From the NCBI GenBank assembly GCA_947074165.1, contig CAMTOT010000209.1, positions 1-5,687 of the forward strand: DNA of 5,687 bases. Direction: 5' to 3'. This document shows positions 1 to 5,687 of this stretch, piece after piece. The DNA comes from an uncultured Bacteroidales bacterium (GTDB taxonomy: Bacteria > Bacteroidota > Bacteroidia > Bacteroidales > JAUNSR01). Within the stretch, counting starts at the first letter, position 1. Every line of letters begins with the position of its first letter. The position numbers were made by a program, and so were the translations under genes. The notes below the pieces were generated by a model. The model saw nothing but the letters and a program-made list of their open reading frames with translations, was not told the origin of the DNA and made no database searches.

Positions 1-48
1 TCTACACCAGGACGTACACTCTTTCCCTACACGACGCTCTTCCGATCT
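1..48 (+). other. Untrimmed Illumina P5/TruSeq adapter with i5 index (artefact)
   Basis: This is synthetic sequence, not part of the genome. Bases 1-7 (TCTACAC) match the 3' end of the Illumina P5 flow-cell oligo. Bases 8-15 (CAGGACGT) sit exactly where the 8-base i5 index goes and match, from memory, TruSeq HT index D507. Bases 16-48 match the full 33-base TruSeq Read 1 primer site, ending in CTCTTCCGATCT. The insert therefore begins at base 49. The orientation fits a read 2 that ran through a short insert into the adapter and was then assembled as its reverse complement. This stretch should be masked and no gene should be extended into it. Confidence 0.98.
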
Positions 49-89
49 TCCAAAACTTAAAGAAGCATTGACAATTAATATATATTATT
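49..89 (+). promoter_or_regulatory. AT-rich leader of clpP; possible last codons of an upstream gene
   Basis: This is the only genomic sequence left of clpP. It is strongly AT-rich close to the start codon, with the palindrome AATATATATT at 77-86, and has no Shine-Dalgarno motif. That is usual for Bacteroidota, where A/T-rich leaders replace purine-rich ribosome sites. There is no TAnnTTTG box, so the clpP promoter probably lies further left, beyond the contig end. One frame (51-71) reads Gln-Asn-Leu-Lys-Lys-His-stop, 18 bases before clpP. It could be the tail of trigger factor (tig), which often precedes clpP, but six codons cannot establish that. Confidence 0.4.
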
Positions 90-758
90 ATGAATGAATT
101 TAGAAAGTTTGCAACAATGCACCTTAACATGAATGGGAATGCATTGGATCAGTATATGCGTGTGAATAGCAGCTATATATCTCCAACAATTATAGAGGAA
201 AGACAGCTGAATGTTGCGCAGATGGATGTGTTCTCTCGTCTTATGATGGATAGGATTATATTTATGGGTACCGATGTAAACGATTATTCTGCCAATGTTA
301 TTCAGGCACAATTATTGTTTCTTGATTCATCAGATCCGGGTAAGGATATCTCATTATATCTAAATTCACCAGGTGGTTCTGTTTACGCAGGCCTTGGGAT
401 TTATGATACAATGCAATATATTCAAAGTGATGTTTCTACAATTTGTACGGGTATTGCAGCATCTATGGCTTCGGTGCTTCTTGCGGCTGGTGCTGAAGGA
501 AAGCGTTTTGCGTTAAAACACTCTAGAGTTATGATACATCAGCCAATGGGTGGTATGCAAGGGCAGGCTTCAGATATGGAGATTACCGTTAGAGAAATAC
601 AAAAACTTAAACACGAGCTTTATACTATACTTGCGGAACATTCTCATAATCCGTTTGATAGAATAGAGAAGGACTCAGATCGAGATTACTGGATGACAGC
701 AGAAGAAGCTAAAGCATACGGGATGATTGATGAGGTGCTTGTACGAGCGAAAAAATAA
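90..758 (+). CDS. clpP: ATP-dependent Clp protease proteolytic subunit ClpP
   Basis: ClpP is the serine peptidase of the Clp system. In the family, fourteen subunits form a cytoplasmic barrel that degrades unfolded or tagged proteins fed in by an AAA+ partner, here the ClpX encoded just downstream. The 222-residue product aligns without gaps to E. coli ClpP (207 aa) through the catalytic core. The triad is complete: Ser125 in GIAASMAS, His150 in MIHQP and Asp199 in SDRDYW. The oxyanion/substrate segment NSPGGSVYAG is at 92-101. By alignment, the mature chain would begin near residues 29-31. That leaves about 28 N-terminal residues that could be a removable propeptide, and such an extension is usual in Bacteroidales ClpP. 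The ATG at 90 is preferred because the extension resembles relatives from its first residues. The stop is 9 bases before clpX, so the two are almost certainly co-transcribed. Confidence 0.98.
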   Translation: MNEFRKFATMHLNMNGNALDQYMRVNSSYISPTIIEERQLNVAQMDVFSRLMMDRIIFMGTDVNDYSANVIQAQLLFLDSSDPGKDISLYLNSPGGSVYAGLGIYDTMQYIQSDVSTICTGIAASMASVLLAAGAEGKRFALKHSRVMIHQPMGGMQGQASDMEITVREIQKLKHELYTILAEHSHNPFDRIEKDSDRDYWMTAEEAKAYGMIDEVLVRAKK

Positions 759-767
759 AAATAAATA

Positions 768-2006
768 ATGGCTAAAGTTTCAGATAAATGTAGTTTTTGT
801 GGCCGAAGCAGAAGCGAAGTATCACTATTAATAGCTGGTGTATCCGGTAATATTTGTGATCAGTGCGCGGATCAGGCTTATGACATTGTAAAGGATTCAC
901 TTCCGAAATCAAAAACAAAACCGGGGAAACTCGGATTTACTAAAAAAGATCTTCCGGCTCCACAGCAGATTAAAAATTATCTTGATCAATATGTAATAGG
1001 ACAGGATGATGCGAAAAAATATCTTTCTGTTGCGGTTTTTAATCACTATAAACGTTTGCTTCAGGATGTGACTGAGGATGATGTGGAGATTGAGAAATCC
1101 AATATTATTATGGTTGGACGCACGGGTACAGGAAAAACACTTCTTGCCCGTACTATAGCTAACCGTTTACATGTGCCATTCACTATTGTTGATGCAACCG
1201 TTCTCACGGAGGCCGGATATGTAGGGGAGGATATTGAAAGTATACTAACGCGTTTGTTGCAGGCCTCAGACTATAATGTCGATGCCGCTGAAAGGGGTAT
1301 TGTTTTTATTGATGAGATTGATAAGATAGCAAGAAAGGGTGATAACCCGTCAATCACCAGAGACGTAAGTGGAGAAGGTGTGCAGCAGGGATTGCTAAAA
1401 CTGCTTGAAGGATCGATTGTAAATGTACCACCACAAGGTGGTAGAAAACATCCTGACCAAAAAATGATACCGGTAAATACAAAAAATATTTTATTTATTT
1501 GCGGTGGTGCTTTTGATGGTATTGAAAGAAAGATTGCTCAACGCCTTAACACAAGAGCTGTGGGTTATGGAGCTGCCGCAGGACGCAAGGATATTGATGT
1601 AGAGAATTTATTGCAGTATATTACTCCTACAGACCTTAAGTCATTTGGTTTGATTCCTGAAATTATAGGACGTCTTCCTATTCTTACATATTTAAATCCT
1701 CTTGATAAGGATACGTTAAGACGTATATTGACAGAGCCTAAGAACTCAATTGTAAAACAGTATATTAAACTGTTTAAAATGGATGATATTGATCTTCAGT
1801 TTGACGAAGAGGTCTTTGATTATATTGTGGAAAAGGCTCTTGAATTTAAGCTTGGAGCTCGAGGTCTTCGCTCAATAGCAGAATCAATAATGATGGACGC
1901 TATGTTTGAAATGCCATCAACTGGAGAGAAAAATTTGCATATCACTCTTGATTATGCCAAAGAAAAATTAGGTAAGGCCAATATGGATAGGCTGCGCCAG
2001 GATTAA
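768..2006 (+). CDS. clpX: ATP-dependent Clp protease ATP-binding subunit ClpX
   Basis: ClpX is the hexameric AAA+ unfoldase that recognises substrates, unfolds them with ATP and threads them into ClpP. The 412-residue length is normal. The N-terminal zinc-binding domain has Cys8, Cys11, Cys30 and Cys33. The AAA+ core shows Walker A GRTGTGKT at 117-124 (Lys123), the pore-1 loop GYVGED at 150-155, Walker B IVFIDE at 178-183, the RKH pore loop at 226-228, the arginine finger Arg302 in GLIPEIIGRLP, and sensor 2 Arg365 in GARGLRS. The ClpP-docking loop reads VGY (266-268) where E. coli has IGF. Walker A has Arg118 where E. coli has Pro. Both positions appear tolerant in this phylum. Translation starts at the ATG at 768 after an A-rich leader, 9 bases from clpP, which points to an operon and to a working ClpXP pair. 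Confidence 0.98.
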   Translation: MAKVSDKCSFCGRSRSEVSLLIAGVSGNICDQCADQAYDIVKDSLPKSKTKPGKLGFTKKDLPAPQQIKNYLDQYVIGQDDAKKYLSVAVFNHYKRLLQDVTEDDVEIEKSNIIMVGRTGTGKTLLARTIANRLHVPFTIVDATVLTEAGYVGEDIESILTRLLQASDYNVDAAERGIVFIDEIDKIARKGDNPSITRDVSGEGVQQGLLKLLEGSIVNVPPQGGRKHPDQKMIPVNTKNILFICGGAFDGIERKIAQRLNTRAVGYGAAAGRKDIDVENLLQYITPTDLKSFGLIPEIIGRLPILTYLNPLDKDTLRRILTEPKNSIVKQYIKLFKMDDIDLQFDEEVFDYIVEKALEFKLGARGLRSIAESIMMDAMFEMPSTGEKNLHITLDYAKEKLGKANMDRLRQD

Positions 2007-2083
2007 CGCAATATAACAGACGTGAATTAAAGGTGTATATGCTAAAAATATTCTAAAATAGTGGGAAATATTGCTTAACTATA

Positions 2084-2091
2084 TACCTTTG
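2084..2091 (+). promoter_or_regulatory. Candidate Bacteroidota -7 promoter box for recQ
   Basis: The octamer TACCTTTG fits the Bacteroidota primary sigma -7 consensus TAnnTTTG exactly. Transcription would begin a few bases to the right, giving a recQ leader of roughly 30 bases. No TTTG-like -33 box is visible about 20 bases upstream, so the site is either a weak promoter or a chance match. It would give recQ some expression independent of clpPX. Confidence 0.5.
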
Positions 2092-2095
2092 TTTA

Positions 2096-2127
2096 CATAT
2101 AGAGCCGGAAGGTGACATACAGCCGGA
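2096..2127 (+). repeat. Imperfect direct repeat in the recQ leader
   Basis: CATATAGAGCCGGA (2096-2109) is followed by CATACAGCCGGA (2116-2127). The units share an exact AGCCGGA core, spaced 18 bases start to start, and CATA-type left ends. The second copy ends one base before the recQ start codon. It could be a small duplication or a paired binding site overlapping the translation start region. Nothing in the sequence decides between these, and at this length chance is possible. Confidence 0.4.
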
Positions 2128-2128
2128 T

Positions 2129-4327
2129 ATGAAAAAAAAATTGTTTATGACGAAACCTATTAATCTTACTGAGGGGCTTAAAAAACACTTTGGTTTTGAT
2201 ACGTTTAAAGGAAATCAAGAAGCTATTATAGAGAATCTGCTCAGTGGCAATGATACATTTGTGTTGATGCCTACTGGTGGTGGTAAATCTCTGTGCTATC
2301 AGTTGCCTTCATTATTAATGGAGGGAACAGCTATTGTTATATCTCCTCTTATAGCGTTAATGAAAAACCAGGTAGATGCCATGCGTAATTTTAGTGAAGA
2401 TGACGGAGTAGCACACTTTATCAATTCTTCATTGAATAAAAGCGCGGTTGATCAGGTTAAGAAAGATATAATTTCAGGCAAAACAAAATTGCTTTATGTG
2501 GCACCCGAATCCCTTACTAAGGAGGAAAATGTAGAGTTTCTGAAACAGATTAATGTGTCATTTTATGCAGTAGATGAAGCTCACTGCATTTCGGAGTGGG
2601 GACATGATTTCAGACCCGAGTATAGACGTATCCGTCCTATCATAAGTGAAATAGGACAACGTCCTCTTATTGCTTTGACTGCGACGGCAACACCGAAAGT
2701 GCAGCATGATATTCAGAAAAACCTTGGGATGCTTAATGCGACTGTCTTTAAGTCTTCCTTTAATAGGTCAAATCTATATTACGAGATTCGTCCTAAGACT
2801 ATTAATGTAGATAAGGATATTATAAAATATATCAAATCACAGGAAGGTAAGTCTGGCATTATCTATTGTCTTAGCAGAAAAAAAGTAGAAGAATTGGCTG
2901 AAATATTGCGTGCTAATGGTGTTAATGCACTTGCTTACCACGCAGGGATGGATGCTAGTATGAGAAGTAATAATCAAGATTCTTTTCTTTTTGAAAGAGT
3001 AGATGTTATTGTTGCAACGATTGCCTTTGGAATGGGGATTGATAAGCCGGATGTAAGATATGTAATACATTACGATATACCGAAAAGTCTTGAAGGTTAT
3101 TATCAGGAAACAGGTAGAGCCGGTCGCGACGGTGGAGAAGGAAAATGTATTGCGTTTTATGCATATAAGGATCTGCAGAAATTAGAAAAATTCATGCAAG
3201 GTAAACCTGTTGCAGAGCAGGAAATAGGAAAACTGCTTTTGATGGAGACTGCGGCATACGCGGAGACATCATTATGCAGGAGAAAGGCTCTTTTACACTA
3301 TTTTGGTGAGGAGTATAAGGAAGAAAATTGTGGAAATTGTGACAATTGTTTAAATCCAAAGAAACAAGTGGAAGCTAAAGAACTATTATGTACGGTTATC
3401 GATACGGTAATCGCATTGAAAGAAAAATTTAAGTCAGATTACGTTATAGACGTAATAAAAGGTAAAGAGACCGATGAGATTGTCTCTTATCAGCATGATG
3501 AGCTGGATGTTTTCGGTTGCGGACAGAAAGAAGATGAAAGCTTATGGAATACTGTAATCAGACAGGCGCTTGTTGCCGGATATTTGGATAAGGATATTGA
3601 GAATTATGGACTACTGAAGGTTACTAAATCAGGTCAGCAATTCCTTAAAAAACCGGTTTCTTTTAAAATTGTAACGGAAGATGAAGAGGAAGGTGAAGTA
3701 GATGAACCAAAAATCCAGTCTGCCGGTGCAGGAGCTGCCGATGAACAGCTGTTTAATATGCTTAAGGATCTTCGTAAGAAGATTGCAAAAAAACTGGATC
3801 TTCCTCCTTATGTTATTTTCCAGGATCCGTCTCTTGAGGCGATGGCTACTACATATCCTGTGACTATAGATGAACTTCAGAATATACCGGGAGTAGGAGC
3901 CGGAAAGGCTAAACGCTATGGAGAGGATTTTGTCAAGCTTATTAAAACTCACTGTGAGGAGAATGAGATTGATCGTCCGGAAGATTTGAGAGTGCGTACT
4001 GTAGCTAATAAATCGAAAATGAAAGTTTCGATTATTCAGGGTATTGACAGAAAAATCGCGCTTGATGAGCTTGCGGAATCTAAGGGACTTGAGTTTACTG
4101 ATCTCCTTGATGAGATTGAGGCTATCGTTTTCTCAGGAACAAAAATTAATATAGATTATTTCCTTGATGAGATAATGGATGATGATCATGTGGATGATAT
4201 CTTTGAATATTTCAAAGAAGCTGAAACAGATGATCTTGAGGAAGCCATCCAAGAGCTTGGACGCGATTATACAGAAGAGGAAATTCGCCTTGTCAGAATT
4301 AAATTCCTTTCAGAAATGGGGAATTGA
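2129..4327 (+). CDS. recQ: ATP-dependent DNA helicase RecQ
   Basis: RecQ is a 3'-to-5' superfamily 2 DNA helicase acting in recombinational repair and at stalled replication forks. Motif 0 is at 21-30 (FGFDTFKGNQ, Gln30). Walker A is TGGGKS at 49-54 (Lys53), and DEAH is at 149-152 followed by the aromatic-rich loop to 165. Motif III TATAT is at 183-187, motif V at 295-310, and motif VI QETGRAGRDG is at 326-335. The RecQ zinc site is complete (Cys383, Cys401, Cys404, Cys407). A winged helix (about 409-509), an acidic linker (517-526) and an HRDC domain (about 537-612) follow. The last 120 residues resemble the HTH_40-type helical domain of some RecQ-like helicases. That explains the 732-residue length against about 610 in E. 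coli, and it is typical of the phylum. Met7 (base 2147) is an alternative start. The gene ends in tandem in-frame stops TGA TAA. Confidence 0.97.
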   Translation: MKKKLFMTKPINLTEGLKKHFGFDTFKGNQEAIIENLLSGNDTFVLMPTGGGKSLCYQLPSLLMEGTAIVISPLIALMKNQVDAMRNFSEDDGVAHFINSSLNKSAVDQVKKDIISGKTKLLYVAPESLTKEENVEFLKQINVSFYAVDEAHCISEWGHDFRPEYRRIRPIISEIGQRPLIALTATATPKVQHDIQKNLGMLNATVFKSSFNRSNLYYEIRPKTINVDKDIIKYIKSQEGKSGIIYCLSRKKVEELAEILRANGVNALAYHAGMDASMRSNNQDSFLFERVDVIVATIAFGMGIDKPDVRYVIHYDIPKSLEGYYQETGRAGRDGGEGKCIAFYAYKDLQKLEKFMQGKPVAEQEIGKLLLMETAAYAETSLCRRKALLHYFGEEYKEENCGNCDNCLNPKKQVEAKELLCTVIDTVIALKEKFKSDYVIDVIKGKETDEIVSYQHDELDVFGCGQKEDESLWNTVIRQALVAGYLDKDIENYGLLKVTKSGQQFLKKPVSFKIVTEDEEEGEVDEPKIQSAGAGAADEQLFNMLKDLRKKIAKKLDLPPYVIFQDPSLEAMATTYPVTIDELQNIPGVGAGKAKRYGEDFVKLIKTHCEENEIDRPEDLRVRTVANKSKMKVSIIQGIDRKIALDELAESKGLEFTDLLDEIEAIVFSGTKINIDYFLDEIMDDDHVDDIFEYFKEAETDDLEEAIQELGRDYTEEEIRLVRIKFLSEMGN

Positions 4328-4343
4328 TAAAATAAATCAAAAT

Positions 4344-4381
4344 AAAAAATAGCATCAGGTTTTCATCTGATGCTATTTTTT
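4344..4381 (+). terminator. Intrinsic terminator after recQ
   Basis: A perfect 15-base-pair stem pairs 4344-4358 with 4367-4381 around an 8-base loop (GTTTTCAT). The core TAGCATCAG/CTGATGCTA is followed by six T on the + strand, with six A on the left arm. This is a classic Rho-independent terminator 16 bases after the recQ stop codon. It should end the clpP-clpX-recQ transcript and separate it from guaB. The A/T symmetry means it could also stop transcription on the other strand, but no gene there needs it. Confidence 0.93.
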
Positions 4382-4504
4382 GTTTGATGAGTTCTGAAAA
4401 AATGTTATTGCAAATGTTTTTTTTGTTTTTTTTATATAACGACTTATATTAATTCATTTTTACTTACTATATTTGCACGCAATAAAATTTTAAACATACC
4501 AAAT
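4382..4504 (+). promoter_or_regulatory. guaB upstream region with T8-G-T8 tract
   Basis: This is the rest of the recQ-guaB spacer and it has no coding potential. Its most striking part is 4417-4433, eight T, one G, then eight T, about 35 bases before the -7 box of guaB. Such tracts bend DNA and can stimulate promoters, but there is no direct evidence of that here. The expected transcript leader (about 20-25 bases) is too short for a purine riboswitch, and I see no riboswitch-like fold. Confidence 0.45.
4468..4475 (+). promoter_or_regulatory. Candidate Bacteroidota -7 promoter box for guaB
   Basis: TATATTTG matches TAnnTTTG exactly, 29 bases before the guaB ATG. It lies downstream of a strong terminator, where guaB needs its own promoter, and that makes the call better supported than the recQ one. 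No clear TTTG -33 box is found at the expected distance, which is common for promoters of this phylum. The start site would fall at about 4480-4485, followed by an A/T-rich leader without a Shine-Dalgarno motif. Confidence 0.65.
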
Positions 4505-5687
4505 ATGTCATTTATTGCAGACAAAGTAGTAACAGACGGATTAACTTTTGACGATGTTCTGTTAATCCCGGCTTATTCCGAAGTTCTTCCCCGCAACATC
4601 AATCTATCAACAAAATTTTCGAGAAATATTACACTTAATGTGCCTATCGTTTCTGCCGCCATGGATACTGTGACAGAGGCTAAAATGGCTATTTCTATTG
4701 CTCGTGAAGGTGGTATCGGTGTGATACACAAGAATATGAGTATAGCTGATCAGGCAAAACAGGTTCAGATTGTAAAACGTGCAGAGAATGGTATGATTTA
4801 TGATCCTGTAACAATTAAGCGCGGTTCGACAGTTAAAGATGCTCTTGATCTTATGGCTGAATATAAAATCGGTGGTATTCCTGTTGTTGATGATGAGCGT
4901 CACCTTGTAGGTATTGTTACAAACCGTGACCTTCGCTTTCAGAAAGACATGACAAAAAAGATTGATGATGTAATGACTAAAGAAGATATCGTTACTACAA
5001 ATCAGTCTACAGATCTTGAAGCTGCTGCTGATATCCTTCAGGAGCATAAAATAGAAAAATTACCTGTTGTTGACAAAGACGGTAAACTTATCGGACTTGT
5101 TACATATAAAGATATAACAAAAGCAAAAGATAAACCTTTTGCATGTAAGGACTCAAAAGGTCGTCTTCGTGTTGCTGCCGGTGTAGGTGTGACAGGTGAC
5201 GTACTTGAGAGAGTTGATGCTCTTGTTGAAGCCGGAGTTGATGCTATCGTTATCGATACTGCTCACGGACACTCTAAAGGAGTTGTTGAGGTATTGAAAA
5301 AAGTAAAAACAAAATATCCACAGATTGATGTTGTAGTAGGTAATATTGCAACCGGAGATGCTGCTAGATATCTTGTTGAGGCTGGTGCTGATGCTGTGAA
5401 AGTTGGTATCGGACCTGGTTCAATCTGTACAACACGTGTAGTTGCAGGTATTGGTATGCCACAGCTTTCTGCGGTGTATGATGTAGCTAAAGCTCTTAAA
5501 GGTACAGGTGTTCCTTTGATTGCCGATGGTGGTATCCGTTATTCGGGTGATATCGTTAAGGCTATCGCGGCAGGCGGATACAGTGTTATGCTTGGTGGTC
5601 TTCTTGCAGGTGTTGAGGAATCTCCGGGTGAAACTATCATTTATAACGGTCGTAAGTTTAAATCTTATCGTGGAATGGGATCTCTTG
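4505..5687 (+). CDS. guaB: Inosine-5'-monophosphate dehydrogenase GuaB (cut by window edge)
   Basis: GuaB oxidises IMP to XMP with NAD+, the committed step of guanine nucleotide synthesis in the cytoplasm. The frame is open from the ATG at 4505 to the right edge: 394 codons of an expected 490 or so. The (beta/alpha)8 barrel begins at about residue 10 (LTFDDVLLIP). It is interrupted by a Bateman module of two CBS domains (about 97-206), which in the family binds nucleotides and tunes activity. Further motifs are DTAHGHS at 251-257, the catalytic loop GPGSICTT at 303-310 with nucleophile Cys308, and the phosphate-binding DGGIRYSGD at 341-349. The flap with its Arg-Tyr dyad and the C-terminus lie outside the window. 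Residue 365 is Gly in MLGGLLAG where most family members have Ser. The promoter box at 4468 and the terminator before it suggest separate transcription from recQ. Confidence 0.97.
   Translation, partial: MSFIADKVVTDGLTFDDVLLIPAYSEVLPRNINLSTKFSRNITLNVPIVSAAMDTVTEAKMAISIAREGGIGVIHKNMSIADQAKQVQIVKRAENGMIYDPVTIKRGSTVKDALDLMAEYKIGGIPVVDDERHLVGIVTNRDLRFQKDMTKKIDDVMTKEDIVTTNQSTDLEAAADILQEHKIEKLPVVDKDGKLIGLVTYKDITKAKDKPFACKDSKGRLRVAAGVGVTGDVLERVDALVEAGVDAIVIDTAHGHSKGVVEVLKKVKTKYPQIDVVVGNIATGDAARYLVEAGADAVKVGIGPGSICTTRVVAGIGMPQLSAVYDVAKALKGTGVPLIADGGIRYSGDIVKAIAAGGYSVMLGGLLAGVEESPGETIIYNGRKFKSYRGMGSL

Larger units (their letters stand above)
2007..2128 (+). promoter_or_regulatory. clpX-recQ intergenic region and recQ leader
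   Basis: This 122-base spacer contains no gene. It has no GC-rich hairpin followed by a T tract, so readthrough from clpX into recQ is possible. A weak imperfect inverted repeat (AAGGTGTATAT at 2030-2040 against ATATACCTT at 2081-2089) has a loop of about 40 bases and two unpaired bases. It is not convincing as a terminator. The right part holds a candidate promoter (2084-2091), a short direct repeat, and the purine-rich GGAAGGTGA at 2107-2115. That last element resembles a Shine-Dalgarno sequence but lies 13 bases before the recQ ATG, which is further than usual. Confidence 0.5.

Noticed and set aside
68..96. TTGACA at 68-73 as a sigma70-type -35 box for clpP
   Set aside because: The matching -10 position would fall at or after the clpP start codon, and Bacteroidota primary sigma does not use the TTGACA/TATAAT pair.
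2039..2056. Mini ORF ATG CTA AAA ATA TTC TAA before recQ as a leader peptide
   Set aside because: It has five codons, lies upstream of the likely transcription start for recQ, and has no regulatory codon pattern.
2008..2074. GCAATAT (2008-2014) and ATATTGC (2068-2074) as an operator pair
   Set aside because: Seven-base AT-rich inverted matches 60 bases apart are expected by chance in DNA of this composition.
2030..2089. Inverted repeat between clpX and recQ as a terminator
   Set aside because: It is AT-rich, has two unpaired bases and a loop of about 40 bases, and no T tract follows.
3629..3952. Minus-strand open frames inside recQ (also 2837-3070) and inside clpP (75-311)
   Set aside because: They are antisense shadows of well-supported genes with no family resemblance.
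4382..4504. Purine riboswitch ahead of guaB
   Set aside because: The leader after the likely start site is only about 20-25 bases and contains no paired three-stem structure.
4607..5047. 146-residue minus-strand open frame inside guaB
   Set aside because: It lies entirely opposite the clear guaB frame, its protein is rich in Cys, Ile and Asn with no recognisable motif, and it has no promoter or leader.

Overview
The window looks like the left end of an assembled contig from a Bacteroidota genome, probably order Bacteroidales. The DNA is AT-rich. The start codons of clpP and clpX follow A/T-rich leaders instead of Shine-Dalgarno sequences. Two intergenic regions carry the Bacteroidota -7 promoter box TAnnTTTG. 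The proteins have the features I recall for Bacteroidales homologues: a ClpP with about 28 extra N-terminal residues and an AASMAS active site, and a 732-residue RecQ with a C-terminal extension. I cannot name the genus from sequence alone.

Bases 1-48 are not biological. They are an Illumina P5/TruSeq adapter with an 8-base i5 index (positions 8-15), left untrimmed at the contig end. Genomic sequence starts at about base 49. The short stretch 49-89 is the AT-rich leader of clpP and may include the last codons of an upstream gene, possibly trigger factor (tig).

Layout, all on the + strand: clpP (90-758) and clpX (768-2006) are 9 bases apart and form one operon encoding the two parts of the ClpXP protease. 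A 122-base gap (2007-2128) has no obvious terminator. It holds a candidate promoter at 2084-2091 and an imperfect direct repeat, and then recQ (2129-4327), a DNA-repair helicase. A strong intrinsic terminator (4344-4381) closes this block. A 174-base spacer with two T8 tracts and a second -7 box (4468-4475) leads to guaB (4505 to the right edge), the IMP dehydrogenase of guanine nucleotide synthesis. guaB is cut off by the window after 394 codons.

The genes cover proteolysis, DNA repair and purine synthesis. They are neighbours by conserved chromosomal order, not members of one pathway, apart from clpP and clpX, whose products form one machine. All reading frames are intact. I see no mobile element, CRISPR array, RNA gene or defence cassette, and nothing that supports a previously undescribed system. 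The points most worth checking are the adapter contamination, a Ser-to-Gly change in the GuaB phosphate-binding loop, and small family-level variations in ClpX and RecQ.
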